A stretch of DNA of 64,000 nucleotides from an uncultured Aquimarina sp. (GTDB lineage Bacteria; Bacteroidota; Bacteroidia; Flavobacteriales; Flavobacteriaceae): positions 124,001 to 188,000 of the forward strand of contig CANMSO010000006.1 in the NCBI GenBank assembly GCA_947500545.1, given 5' to 3'. Positions 18,058-26,283 of the stretch are shown here, piece after piece (position 1 is the stretch's first letter; the number at the start of each line of letters is the position of its first letter). The notes beneath the pieces were generated by a model. That model was not told the DNA's origin. It worked only from the letters and a program-made list of their open reading frames with translations, and did not search any database. A program made the translations under genes and the position numbers.

Positions 18058-18100
18058 TATTGATCCTAATAGTTACTGCCCCACAAAACCAAATAATTCC

Positions 18101-18130
18101 TTTGCTGTACTCTCCTTTTTTTTAGTTTTG
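18101..18130 (+). promoter_or_regulatory. Bacteroidota-type promoter of the ABC-F gene
   Basis: TTTG at 18101-18104, 18-base spacer, then TAGTTTTG at 18123-18130, an exact match to the TAnnTTTG -7 consensus. It lies 20 bases before the ABC-F start codon. Confidence 0.6.
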
Positions 18131-18149
18131 CACTTTTAAAGAAAAGGAT

Positions 18150-19787
18150 ATGATTTCTGTAGATGGTATAGCAGTAGAATTTAGTGGTGAAACGTTATTT
18201 AATAACGTTTCTTTTGTGATTAATGAAAATGATAAGATTGCCCTAATGGGTAAGAATGGGGCTGGTAAATCTACCATGATGAAGATCATTGCGGGAGTAC
18301 AAAAAGCAACCCGAGGAAACATACGATATCCCAAAGAAGCCGTAATTGCTTACCTACCTCAACATCTTTTGACTGATGATAACTGTACCGTCTTTGAAGA
18401 GGCTTCTAAAGCTTTTGGACATGTGACGGCTATGAAACAGGAGATGGACCACCTTAACAAGGAGCTCGAAACTCGTACAGACTACGAATCTGAGGAGTAT
18501 ATGAACATTATCCAAAAGGTGACCGACCTGGGAGAAAAATTCTACGCGATCGAAGAGGTAAATTATGATGCCGAAATAGAAAAAGCTTTACAGGGGCTAG
18601 GGTTTAAAAGAGAAGATTTTACGCGTCCTACTAGTGAATTTAGTGGTGGATGGCGTATGCGTATCGAGCTTGCCAAAATTTTATTGCAAAAACCAGATCT
18701 AATTCTGTTAGATGAGCCTACCAACCACGTAGATATAGAATCTGTGATCTGGCTAGAGGATTTCCTGATCAATAAAGCAAAAGCCGTGATTGTAATTTCT
18801 CATGATAAAGCATTTATCGATAATATTACCAACCGTACGATAGAAGTCACCATGGGTAGAATCTATGATTATAAGGCCAACTACTCTCATTACCTGCAAT
18901 TGCGAGAGGACCGCAGAGCCCACCAAATCAAAGCTTACGAAGAGCAACAAAAATTTATTGCCGACACCAAAGGTTTTATAGAACGGTTTAAGGGTACGTA
19001 TTCCAAAACCAACCAGGTAAACTCGCGAGAGCGTATGCTAGAGAAATTGCAGATCATAGAGATTGATGAGATTGACACTTCTGCATTGAAGCTACGCTTC
19101 CCTCCTTCACAACGATCTGGAGATTATCCTGTAATTGCAAAGGAGTTATCTAAAAGTTATGGGGAGCATGTGGTATTTAAAGATGCGAATCTATCTATTG
19201 CCAGAGGCGAAAAAGTATCTTTTGTAGGTCGTAATGGCGAAGGAAAATCCACGATGATCAAAGCCATTATGGGCGAGATTGATTTTGATGGTGAATGTGC
19301 GCTGGGGCATAATGCCAAAGTGGGGTATTTTGCACAAAACCAAGCCTCATTACTAGATCCTAATCTTACCGTTTTTCAAACCGTAGATGAAGTAGCCGAA
19401 GGCGATGTACGAATGCAGATCAAAAATATCCTTGGGCAGTTTATGTTTAGCGGTGATGATATCGATAAAAAAGTATCTGTACTTTCTGGGGGTGAGAAAA
19501 CACGATTGGCCATGGTAAAACTATTGCTAGAACCGGTAAATGTGTTGATCCTTGATGAACCCACCAATCACTTAGATATCAAATCAAAAGATGTTTTAAA
19601 GGAAGCCTTATTGGCCTTTGATGGTACTTTGATCTTAGTATCTCATGATCGTGATTTCTTGCAGGGACTCTCTCAAAAAGTATTTGAGTTTAAATATCAA
19701 AGAGTCATCGAACATTTTGAAACCATCGACGAGTTCTTAAAAAGAAACAGAATCGAAAATCTTAAGCAAATTGATTTAAAAGCATAA
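18150..19787 (+). CDS. ABC-F family ATPase (translation factor type)
   Basis: 545 residues, two ABC domains and no membrane part. First domain: Walker A 'GKNGAGKS' at 34-41, signature 'FSGGWRMRIELAKILL', Walker B 'LILLDEPTNHVD'. Second domain: 'GRNGEGKS', 'LSGGEKTRLAMVKLLL', 'LILDEPTNHLD'. The charged linker about 235-315 is the P-site-tRNA interaction motif of ABC-F proteins. These factors act at the ribosomal E site to relieve stalling; some give antibiotic resistance. The housekeeping YbiT/EttA-like role is more likely here, as there is no resistance context. Confidence 0.9.
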   Translation: MISVDGIAVEFSGETLFNNVSFVINENDKIALMGKNGAGKSTMMKIIAGVQKATRGNIRYPKEAVIAYLPQHLLTDDNCTVFEEASKAFGHVTAMKQEMDHLNKELETRTDYESEEYMNIIQKVTDLGEKFYAIEEVNYDAEIEKALQGLGFKREDFTRPTSEFSGGWRMRIELAKILLQKPDLILLDEPTNHVDIESVIWLEDFLINKAKAVIVISHDKAFIDNITNRTIEVTMGRIYDYKANYSHYLQLREDRRAHQIKAYEEQQKFIADTKGFIERFKGTYSKTNQVNSRERMLEKLQIIEIDEIDTSALKLRFPPSQRSGDYPVIAKELSKSYGEHVVFKDANLSIARGEKVSFVGRNGEGKSTMIKAIMGEIDFDGECALGHNAKVGYFAQNQASLLDPNLTVFQTVDEVAEGDVRMQIKNILGQFMFSGDDIDKKVSVLSGGEKTRLAMVKLLLEPVNVLILDEPTNHLDIKSKDVLKEALLAFDGTLILVSHDRDFLQGLSQKVFEFKYQRVIEHFETIDEFLKRNRIENLKQIDLKA

Positions 19788-19792
19788 TCGCA

Positions 19793-20137
19793 CTATTTAC
19801 TAGTACACGTACATAGTCTAAACGTATTGGTAGCAGAAGTTAATTTATCACCAATTTTAGTTAAGGTATGGCTTTGTGCTCCATTAAAATATTTGATAAC
19901 GATTTGATCATCTATGATCTCATACTCTCCTGGCACATTAAGTTTTCTCCCCAAATCAGGATTACGCTCTACCAATTCTTGTGGAACAAGATCCAAAAAT
20001 AGTTTTCCACCTTTTTTAAATCGTAGCACTGAACCAAACTTACCGTCTGGCATTTCGCAATGATACTCTCCTACAAGGTCATTACCTCCACAGGAGACCA
20101 TTACCGCTATAAAAAACATGCCTAATACCTTTTTCAT
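19793..20137 (-). CDS. Small predicted lipoprotein
   Basis: 114 residues. Signal peptide with lipobox ending at Cys16 ('FFIAVMVSC'), then a beta-rich domain starting 'LVGEYHCEMPDGKFG' that reads like a small ligand-binding or lipocalin-type barrel; it ends with Cys-rich 'RLCTCTSK'. No family recognised. It is convergent with the ABC-F gene with only 5 bases between stops. Confidence 0.65.
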   Translation of the reverse strand: MKKVLGMFFIAVMVSCGGNDLVGEYHCEMPDGKFGSVLRFKKGGKLFLDLVPQELVERNPDLGRKLNVPGEYEIIDDQIVIKYFNGAQSHTLTKIGDKLTSATNTFRLCTCTSK

Positions 20138-20265
20138 TGATTGATTTTTAATTTAAGATTATTGATTTATACTGAATTGCTTTATAAAACTACATTATTT
20201 TTTTAGTTAGTACAATCCAATAAGAAAAATGTCTCCTATGTTCCTGCTCGTTTGTTTCTAACTTG

Positions 20266-20282
20266 CCACTAGTCGTAGACCA
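20266..20282. repeat. Left copy of a 17-bp repeat flanking the MarR-SDR-DoxX block
   Basis: CCACTAGTCGTAGACCA matches the copy at 22374-22390 at 14 of 17 positions; both contain the palindrome ACTAGT. The two copies lie on either side of the MarR-SDR-DoxX-remnant block in the same orientation. Confidence 0.4.
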
Positions 20283-20310
20283 CCTGTAGAAGGGGATTTG
20301 AAATAATTAA

Positions 20311-20352
20311 ATTTATAATTCCTCTAATCCCTTCCTTCCTCCAATTATAAAT
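20311..20352. terminator. AT-rich hairpin downstream of the DoxX operon
   Basis: Perfect 10-bp arms ATTTATAATT / AATTATAAAT with a 22-base pyrimidine-rich loop, starting at the stop of the small remnant ORF. It may stabilise or end the minus-strand DoxX transcript. Confidence 0.4.
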
Positions 20353-20498
20353 CAAATAGATAGTTCAAAATAACTATTGTCAACTGTTCCAACTATCTGA
20401 CCATTTGATATCTCAAAATCTCTTTTTAATTGCTCACTTTTAAATGCTTCATAAATTGTTCCGTGAGATATAAAGAGTGATGGCTGTTTGACTTTCAT
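20352..20498 (-). pseudogene. 48-codon ORF, possible remnant of a LigB/YgiD-type extradiol dioxygenase
   Basis: Starts 3 bases after the DoxX stop (TAA GTT ATG). The N-terminus 'KQPSLFISHGT' is very like the start of class III extradiol dioxygenases of the YgiD/DODA family, whose second motif residue is that His. From residue 15 the similarity is lost and the frame stops after 48 codons, where about 250 are expected. DoxX genes often precede such dioxygenases, which supports a truncated gene; a true small protein cannot be excluded. Confidence 0.45.
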
Positions 20499-20501
20499 AA
20501 C

Positions 20502-20891
20502 TTACACTACTTTTTTACCGGTCCTATTATTTGTTACCGAGAAAGGTTTATCTAGTAATAAAACTATAACCAAAAGAATTATCGATAAACCTGCACCACC
20601 AGCAATCGCCATAAAACTATCATTATTTGTAATGTGAGAACCTATTGCTCCGTGCATTAAGAAAATTAACCCTAATGCACCATATCCTCTTAGTTTCGGG
20701 ATGATTAACGCAATACCTCCTATAAGATCAATTAGTCCTATAATTATTGTCCAAGTGTGATCATAATTTATCGCAGCCATACTTTCTAGAAACATATCTA
20801 TTCCAAAAAAAGGCATTACTACTTTCATAAAACCAATTCCTGTAAATTGAATAGCTAAGAGATAAACGAGAATGTTTTTTATTATGCTCAT
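20502..20891 (-). CDS. DoxX-family membrane protein
   Basis: 129 residues with four hydrophobic segments: 'ILVYLLAIQFTGIGFMKVV', 'IIGLIDLIGGIALIIP' and two more. This is the compact DoxX/DoxD form. It is downstream of the SDR gene with a 52-base gap on the same strand, so it is probably part of the MarR-controlled operon. The family is linked to redox homeostasis, often with thiol or quinone stress. Confidence 0.78.
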   Translation of the reverse strand: MSIIKNILVYLLAIQFTGIGFMKVVMPFFGIDMFLESMAAINYDHTWTIIIGLIDLIGGIALIIPKLRGYGALGLIFLMHGAIGSHITNNDSFMAIAGGAGLSIILLVIVLLLDKPFSVTNNRTGKKVV

Positions 20892-20943
20892 AATTTTAAA
20901 ATGATTATTAAATACTGAATAAAAATTTTAAGCGGTTCTTTTT

Positions 20944-21684
20944 TTAAAGAATGCCTCCGTTTATTTGAATGACTTGTCCATTTATCCAATCCATTTGAGG
21001 TGTAACTAAATTTACTGTCGCCTTTGCAACGTCATTAACGGTACCTAACCGATTTAAAGGTGTTTGTTGAACCAACATATCAATCATTTCTTGTGGTGCT
21101 ACTAGTCCATCAGTTTGGGTTACACCTGGGGAAACTACATTTACTGTAATTTGTTGATCACCGGTTTCTTTTGATAATGACAAGGCGAACTTTTCAATTG
21201 CAGATTTCGCACCTCCATAGGCACCACTAGCAGGTGTTGGCATAGCTGCTGCACCACTACTAAAAACTATAATCTTACCACCATTACTTAAACTTTGAAC
21301 TGCTTTTTGCAAGGAAAAAAAATGACCTTTTACTGCTGCAAACATACTATCATAGTCTTTCTCTGTCATTATTGCCGTTGGCATAAAAATACTTTGTGAG
21401 AATGCTACACCAATATAAATATCCGGTTTACCTCCAAAGTTCTGAGGCACATAATCAAATACTTTATTCATATCTTCCATTCTAGTAATGTCTGCCTGCA
21501 TTCCTAAAATGTAAGGGCTAAACTCTTTGGCCTCCATTTCTGTAATCTTAGCTTCTTTCTCATTACTACGGTAGGTAAATAATACGTGTGCACCTTGTTT
21601 GGCTAATTCAATGACAATAGCTTTTCCGATTCCTCTACTTCCACCTGCGACTAATACTCTTTTTCCTTCTAATAAATTTTTCAT
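20944..21684 (-). CDS. SDR-family NAD(P)-dependent oxidoreductase
   Basis: 246 residues, classical short-chain dehydrogenase length. Cofactor motif 'VLVAGGSRGIGKAIVIEL' (TGxxxGIG variant with Ala-Gly-Gly), catalytic Ser in 'VFSSGAAAMP', and Tyr-x3-Lys in 'YGGAKSAIEKF'. An Arg after the first beta strand region ('TYRSNEKEAK') favours NADP(H). Substrate unknown. The promoter region has a palindromic MarR-type operator, so the gene is probably induced by a small aromatic or electrophile. Confidence 0.88.
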   Translation of the reverse strand: MKNLLEGKRVLVAGGSRGIGKAIVIELAKQGAHVLFTYRSNEKEAKITEMEAKEFSPYILGMQADITRMEDMNKVFDYVPQNFGGKPDIYIGVAFSQSIFMPTAIMTEKDYDSMFAAVKGHFFSLQKAVQSLSNGGKIIVFSSGAAAMPTPASGAYGGAKSAIEKFALSLSKETGDQQITVNVVSPGVTQTDGLVAPQEMIDMLVQQTPLNRLGTVNDVAKATVNLVTPQMDWINGQVIQINGGIL

Positions 21685-21715
21685 AATTTCTCTTTTTATA
21701 ATTGTTAATTACAAC

Positions 21716-21732
21716 TGTTGTTTTTTACAACA
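21716..21732. promoter_or_regulatory. Predicted MarR operator upstream of SDR gene
   Basis: TGTTGT-N5-ACAACA inverted repeat, 32 bases before the SDR start codon. The same half-sites (TGTTGT-N6-ACAACA) recur in front of the MarR gene itself, so both sites probably bind the same dimer. Confidence 0.6.
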
Positions 21733-21751
21733 ATATAGTTAAATTTTTTTC

Positions 21752-22204
21752 CTACCTATTCAAGTTATTTTTAATTTTTTTCATGCTTTCAATGCTATTA
21801 GTAATTTCATTTTTTGACATTCCTTTATAGGCAGTCTCGAAGGAAGATTCTATTGCTTGAATAATTAGTTTTTCATTTTTTTTTGAATACTCTGATAGAC
21901 ATACTAACTTTGTTCTTCTACTTTCAGGATCATCTTTTCGCGTTACAAAATCAGACTTTTCCAACTCGTCAATAATTCTTGAAGTTCTTGGACGATCATA
22001 TCCAAACCATTCGGCAATTGTTTGTTGTGGAACTTGATCTTGTTCAAACAACCTATTTATAATAGGGAAATATTCAACTTTTAATGGAATATTTCTATTA
22101 TCTAATTGAAGTTGTAACTCTTTTTTAAGCAAGTTAAAAATAGAACCAGATAATTGTCCTAAAGATGTTGTTCTGTTGTAAGTTATATGATTGTTGTTTT
22201 TCAT
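21752..22204 (-). CDS. MarR-family transcriptional regulator
   Basis: 150 residues from the preferred 'MKNNNHITYNRTTS' start; the frame continues to 22276, but that would run through the operator. A winged helix lies about 45-115: 'QQTIAEWFGYDRPRTSRIIDEL' is the recognition region and 'DFVTRKDDPESRRTKLV' the wing, with the conserved Asp-Arg pattern. It probably represses itself and the SDR-DoxX genes through the two TGTTGT/ACAACA sites. The effector is unknown. Confidence 0.85.
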   Translation of the reverse strand: MKNNNHITYNRTTSLGQLSGSIFNLLKKELQLQLDNRNIPLKVEYFPIINRLFEQDQVPQQTIAEWFGYDRPRTSRIIDELEKSDFVTRKDDPESRRTKLVCLSEYSKKNEKLIIQAIESSFETAYKGMSKNEITNSIESMKKIKNNLNR

Positions 22205-22207
22205 AAC

Positions 22208-22225
22208 TGTTGTAAATATACAACA
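22208..22225. promoter_or_regulatory. Predicted MarR operator upstream of marR gene
   Basis: TGTTGT-N6-ACAACA; inside it, on the minus strand, TATATTTA resembles a -7 box and has a TTTG 19 bases upstream. Binding would cover the promoter. It ends only 3 bases before the proposed start codon, so the real leader is short or the start lies downstream. Confidence 0.6.
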
Positions 22226-22373
22226 ATTATTTAATTTTCCAAATTTCTTGACAATAATATTTGCTAGAACAATCAAAACCGTAAAAATTCAAATTATATT
22301 AAAGAAGAAAGTTAGTTTTTAGATTTCAAGTTCCTCTTGCTGCCGCTGTTTCATTTTTTCTCACTCATATTCA

Positions 22374-22390
22374 CCACTAGTCACAGACTA
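22374..22390. repeat. Right copy of a 17-bp repeat, followed by a REP-like half-site
   Basis: CCACTAGTCACAGACTA, 14/17 identical to 20266-20282. Here CTAGT-N5-ACTAG forms a small perfect palindrome (22377-22391). A GAAGCAATCT half-site, as in the 18013 hairpin, follows at 22400. Read as degraded dispersed repeats. Confidence 0.4.
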
Positions 22391-22415
22391 GCTAAAGTGA
22401 AGCAATCTTCTATAT

Positions 22416-23048
22416 TCAATACTGAGATACCACCTTAAACCGTAACACGGTCTTCAATTTTTCTGGAGCTACTTTTCTAAAATCAGATACATATATTTCT
22501 CGATGTACCTTGGATGGTCTGGACAGGTTATTTTCTTTGGCAAAAGCCTCCATGATGGCAAAACTTTTGGGTTCATTATCATAACTACCCAAGTGCATCA
22601 TCTGTATGCAATCTCCTTCTGGTATCTTCTCAAACTTTACTTGTTCTAGTAATGCATGTGGCTTTTTTGTTTTCGTAAGCTCTATCATTTTTTGAACAAA
22701 CATATCATCCACAAAATCGGGTTGCCTAATCATGAGTGTAAACACAAAATCATCTTTATTTATAGTACCATCAAAAGTCTTTTTTGCTTCCTCATTAATA
22801 TCCCAAACCCCTTCTAGCGGATATACCGTATAATCCACATATCCTTTTGGAGCTGGTCCTTTTTTCAGGTTCATTTTTATGGCATAGGATATGGCATATA
22901 GGACACCTATGTACTCAGGAAAGAAATCACTGTTTGGATTGCCCTCGCCCTTAATTGTCAGAAATTGGTATGCTGGGATATTGATGATCTCTGGTTTATT
23001 TTTAGGTAGGTAGCTACTCTTTTCCTTTTTTCTCCATTCATGTTTCAT
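22416..23048 (-). CDS. GyrI-like small-molecule-binding domain protein
   Basis: 210 residues from 'MKHEWRKKEKSSYLPKNKPE', the usual family start; the frame is open to 23075. The core 'INIPAYQFLTIKGEGNPN' and the repeated beta-alpha-beta-beta pattern to 'VLRFKVV' match stand-alone GyrI-like (SHS2 fold) proteins. Related domains bind hydrophobic ligands in AraC/MerR regulators or act as hydrolases for cyclopropanoid compounds. No DNA-binding part is present. Single gene, divergent from the TIR gene. Confidence 0.8.
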   Translation of the reverse strand: MKHEWRKKEKSSYLPKNKPEIINIPAYQFLTIKGEGNPNSDFFPEYIGVLYAISYAIKMNLKKGPAPKGYVDYTVYPLEGVWDINEEAKKTFDGTINKDDFVFTLMIRQPDFVDDMFVQKMIELTKTKKPHALLEQVKFEKIPEGDCIQMMHLGSYDNEPKSFAIMEAFAKENNLSRPSKVHREIYVSDFRKVAPEKLKTVLRFKVVSQY

Positions 23049-23218
23049 GACCCATGGTTTTATCATAACATACAAAGGTAAAAGTCATGTATGACAACCC
23101 TATGTCAGTAATAGATCAATGATTTATTTCAATACTATTATAATGTCCCTGATTCCTTTTTAGTTTTTCAAGTTTATTATACTTTTACTACTAATCATTC
23201 TTTCTAAAATCAAACATT

Positions 23219-23986
23219 ATGGCTCATGTTTTTTTAAGTTGGTCGGGGAATCGTAGTAAAATAGTAGCCGAAGGCCTTGCAGATTGGCTCCCAAATGTGT
23301 TTCAAGGATTAAAAGTTTGGATGTCTGATAAAGACATAAGCGCTGGCGAACGTTGGTCGCAAGAATTGACCAAAGAGCTAGAATCTTCAAATTTTGGAAT
23401 TGTCTGCCTTACCCCTGAAAATTTAAAATCAGAATGGTTACTTTTTGAAGCGGGAGCGTTGTCCAAAGCTATTGATGAAGCTAGAGTTGTTCCTTATAGG
23501 TTCGATCTTAAAACTACTGATATTGCTCCTCCTCTTTCGCAATTTCAAGGAGTGGATGCTACGAGAGCGGGCACTTTAAACCTTATGCGTAGCTTGCATG
23601 CCGCTATTAAAAGCCCTATAGATATTAATCAAATCGAAAATGTATTCGAAAAGTGGTGGCCAGATCTCAAGAAAACACTTGATACAATTCCTATCGATCC
23701 TTCCAAAGCGCAAAGAACAGAAAGAGAGATGTTAGAAGAATTATTGGACCTGGTTAGAGTGACAGGTAGTCGCGAACTTCAAACTATCCTCAATAAAATT
23801 TTGGCATTACCCAATGTGAATAGCATGAAAATAACGCAGCGATTCAGAGCTGGGGAACCAACAGGAACTGTTACATTTATTGTGAGGGTGAATGAAAAAA
23901 AATCTGATGAAGAAACTCCCGAGGATGAACGCATACCTAAAGAAATATATGGGATTAGAACACATGTATATGAGGCAAGACATTAA
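23219..23986 (+). CDS. Stand-alone TIR-domain protein (predicted NADase-type effector)
   Basis: 255 residues. TIR-like domain about 1-155: 'MAHVFLSWSGNRSK' (box-1-like), 'VWMSDKDISAGERW' (BB-loop region) and 'SEWLLFEAGAL' with Glu77 in the position of the catalytic glutamate of NAD-cleaving TIRs. The rest is a helical segment (about 175-205) and a beta-type tail ('TGTVTFIVRVNE'). Bacterial TIR proteins are effectors in phage defence (Thoeris, CBASS, TIR-STING, prokaryotic Argonaute systems), but none of the usual partner genes lies next to it. A lone defence effector or a signalling enzyme are both possible. Confidence 0.8.
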   Translation: MAHVFLSWSGNRSKIVAEGLADWLPNVFQGLKVWMSDKDISAGERWSQELTKELESSNFGIVCLTPENLKSEWLLFEAGALSKAIDEARVVPYRFDLKTTDIAPPLSQFQGVDATRAGTLNLMRSLHAAIKSPIDINQIENVFEKWWPDLKKTLDTIPIDPSKAQRTEREMLEELLDLVRVTGSRELQTILNKILALPNVNSMKITQRFRAGEPTGTVTFIVRVNEKKSDEETPEDERIPKEIYGIRTHVYEARH

Positions 23987-24024
23987 GCCCACAAATCTGC
24001 TCTACGCTGCTTCAGATTTTGGCT
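23986..24024 (+). terminator. Hairpin after the TIR gene
   Basis: AAATCTG / CAGATTT with a 13-base loop, extended by AGCC / GGCT across a short bulge. It begins at the TIR stop codon. No T-run, so a weak terminator at best. Confidence 0.4.
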
Positions 24025-24069
24025 ACACTTATACATCCTAAGCTATCAAAAACTTAAATATTATAAACT

Positions 24070-24885
24070 ATGTTTTCTAAAAATATCCTTTCTAAAATAA
24101 CACTCATTGCTTCATTTTGTATACTGTGTATTAATCCTATGGCTGCGCAAAAGCAATTTACAGCCTTATTAATTACCGAAACTGCCGGTTGGCATCATGA
24201 ATCTATACAAAATGGTGTAACGGCAATAAACGAATTAGCCGCTACTCATAATTTTGAAATAAGACGGCAACAAAATGCTATACCTATTACTACAGAGGGG
24301 TTAAAAGACATTGATGTGGTTGTTTTCTTAAGCACCACTGCAGATATTTTTGATAATAAAGAACAAGCGGCATTTGAAAAATACATACAATCTGGTAAAG
24401 GGTATGTGGGCATTCATGCCGCTTCTGATACCGAATATAACTGGGAGTGGTACACCAAACTGGTAGGTAGAATGTTTCATATTCACCCGGTACAACAAAC
24501 CGCAAAACTTAAAATCATAGATCATAACTTTCCTGGGTTAGAACATTTTCCTGATACGCTCCTATGGACAGACGAGTGGTATGAGTTTGGAGAAGAAAAA
24601 GTAGCAGATCTAAAATATCTGGTAACCGTTGATGAAACTACTTTTGACCCTAAGGTCACCTGGAAAAACAGAGACCCTGGTGCTAATGGCACTATGGTAG
24701 ATCGTGTTGGAACGGGTATGGGAAAATTTCACCCTATTTCATGGTATCATGAGTTTGATGGTGGGCGATCTTTTTATACCGCACTTGGCCATATCGAAAA
24801 AGTATATGAAAACCAATGGTTTTTAGATCACTTATATGGCGGTATTTACTACGCTGCCACTGGTTTTGGAATTGAAAAGAAGTAG
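24070..24885 (+). CDS. Secreted ThuA-like domain protein
   Basis: 271 residues. N-terminal signal peptide about 1-26 (ending 'CINPMAAQ'). The ThuA/trehalose-utilisation glutamine-amidotransferase-like fold is seen in 'ALLITETAGWHHESIQNG', 'VVVFLSTTADIF', 'GKGYVGIHAASDTE' and the C-terminal 'GRSFYTALGHIEKVYE'. Secreted ThuA proteins of Bacteroidota are often linked to sugar or glycan metabolism, but the reaction is not established. Convergent with the next gene. Confidence 0.85.
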   Translation: MFSKNILSKITLIASFCILCINPMAAQKQFTALLITETAGWHHESIQNGVTAINELAATHNFEIRRQQNAIPITTEGLKDIDVVVFLSTTADIFDNKEQAAFEKYIQSGKGYVGIHAASDTEYNWEWYTKLVGRMFHIHPVQQTAKLKIIDHNFPGLEHFPDTLLWTDEWYEFGEEKVADLKYLVTVDETTFDPKVTWKNRDPGANGTMVDRVGTGMGKFHPISWYHEFDGGRSFYTALGHIEKVYENQWFLDHLYGGIYYAATGFGIEKK

Positions 24886-24905
24886 ATACTTTTACTGCAG
24901 TAGGA

Positions 24906-25436
24906 TTACTTCCTTTTTTCAAATTCAGTTACAATCAATTTTTCGAGATCATTAAACTTTATTTTCAAGGAAGTTGAAACTATTGATAATGGCGATCCAT
25001 AAGAATAGTAATTTGTCTTCATTACTCTTTTAGCCATCTTATTTTTAACTCGGTCTATGTATTTATCTGGTTTATCGGTTAAGAGTATTAGAATTTTTGT
25101 AGATGCAATTTGTAAAACCTCAACACCAGTTATATCCTGCCATTCTATAAGTCCAACATTTGCAGCGTTTGAGTTGTCGATTATTCCGTTACTATCGAGA
25201 ATCAAGCCTACTTTATTGTCAAACAATTTTCTGGCAATGAAAAACAAACCTATTCCGAAAAAGGAAACAGATGCAATACCAATTATCCTAATCATACTCT
25301 CATTCTTAAAACGAGAAGTTACAAAGGTTGCGGGCTCCATAATCAATAGCACTCCTAAAACCACAAAAACCAATGCTCCTATCACAAGAAGAATGATTTT
25401 CATTTTACTTAATGGGATTTCAATTTTTTCATTCAT
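24906..25436 (-). CDS. STM3941-family membrane protein
   Basis: 176 residues: two hydrophobic helices about 12-32 and 45-67, then a cytoplasmic PH-like domain ('GLIEWQDITGVEVLQIASTK', 'ILLTDKPDKYIDRV'). This layout is that of the STM3941 family, whose function is unknown. It is in tandem with a multi-pass membrane protein 50 bases upstream. Confidence 0.7.
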   Translation of the reverse strand: MNEKIEIPLSKMKIILLVIGALVFVVLGVLLIMEPATFVTSRFKNESMIRIIGIASVSFFGIGLFFIARKLFDNKVGLILDSNGIIDNSNAANVGLIEWQDITGVEVLQIASTKILILLTDKPDKYIDRVKNKMAKRVMKTNYYSYGSPLSIVSTSLKIKFNDLEKLIVTEFEKRK

Positions 25437-25485
25437 GTGCGTAGAAAATATGTTTAGACACCAAGGTAATTACATTTCTTATAAA

Positions 25486-26175
25486 CTATTCATTGGATTC
25501 ACTTTTAGTAAGTAATAATTTTCTAATTGCGGCCAATTGAGAAAGCAATACGATGGGCACAATTACTGCCGGTAACCATACAAATGGAAAATATGTAACA
25601 CCTACATTGGGTCGATCAAAAGCCAATTGCTGTAGTGGAGTTTGTGCACTTAAAACGGCAATCGTTAAAATGTTTATTAACAAGACCAAGCAAAAAAAGT
25701 TCCAAAATAAAAGAAACCGCTCACCTAACGTCTTCTTCACAAACACCAAATAGTAAACAATTGGTGCCGTAATACCAGAAATAATATCAAAGTTATACCC
25801 TTCGAAAGTCATATAGATCGGAATCAATCCACTTAAAAACACAGCATACAATACAACCTCTACCGGAATCCTGACCACATGCAATATTGTAAGCCATTTT
25901 AGATCCAATGAATCTATAAATTGTCTTCCTTTTTTATTAAAAAACAGTACTACAACGATCAAAATAACTGGTCCAAGTAGAAAAATAAATCTTGGAGGAA
26001 CCGTATCCACTTTTTGATAAAATCCCGATAATCCAAGAGCCCCAACAATTATAGCCCAAATCAGAATGGCATACACCGCTTTTTTGTTGTTATTACTAGC
26101 TTTATAAAATAGCCCGATCGTTGCTATTGTAGTTAAAATGAATCCTGAAATTGTCAAAATTGATACGCTTTCCAT
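25486..26175 (-). CDS. Multi-pass membrane protein, unknown
   Basis: 229 residues with about seven hydrophobic segments, starting 'SILTISGFILTTIATIGLFY'. A short conserved-looking motif 'LHVVRIPVEVVLY' sits mid-protein and 'FVWLPAVIVPIVLLSQLAAIR' near the end, resembling widespread uncharacterised flavobacterial proteins. No catalytic motif seen. Probably co-transcribed with the STM3941-like gene downstream. Confidence 0.6.
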   Translation of the reverse strand: MESVSILTISGFILTTIATIGLFYKASNNNKKAVYAILIWAIIVGALGLSGFYQKVDTVPPRFIFLLGPVILIVVVLFFNKKGRQFIDSLDLKWLTILHVVRIPVEVVLYAVFLSGLIPIYMTFEGYNFDIISGITAPIVYYLVFVKKTLGERFLLFWNFFCLVLLINILTIAVLSAQTPLQQLAFDRPNVGVTYFPFVWLPAVIVPIVLLSQLAAIRKLLLTKSESNE

Positions 26176-26227
26176 TGACTTAGGTTTTAAAATACAGTCA
26201 GTATCAAGATAGCTATATTTCTGTAAA

Positions 26228-26255
26228 GAAGCAATCTATTAATCATCGTGATTGC
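26228..26255. repeat. REP-like degraded palindrome
   Basis: GCAATC-N13-GATTGC inverted repeat preceded by GAA, sharing the GAAGCAATCT half with the hairpin at 18013. It lies just downstream of the DUF4199 gene and could act as a weak terminator. Confidence 0.4.
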
Positions 26256-26283
26256 AGTAGGGCATTTGTTGCCATTGATAAGG

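Noticed and set aside
23986..24069. Second gene of a Thoeris or CBASS system after the TIR gene
   Set aside because: The next gene is a secreted ThuA protein and the upstream gene is a divergent GyrI-like protein; neither is a defence partner.
25057..25515. 152-residue plus-strand ORF over the STM3941-like gene
   Set aside because: It is antisense to two membrane protein genes with the expected hydrophobic patterns and has no family-like features.
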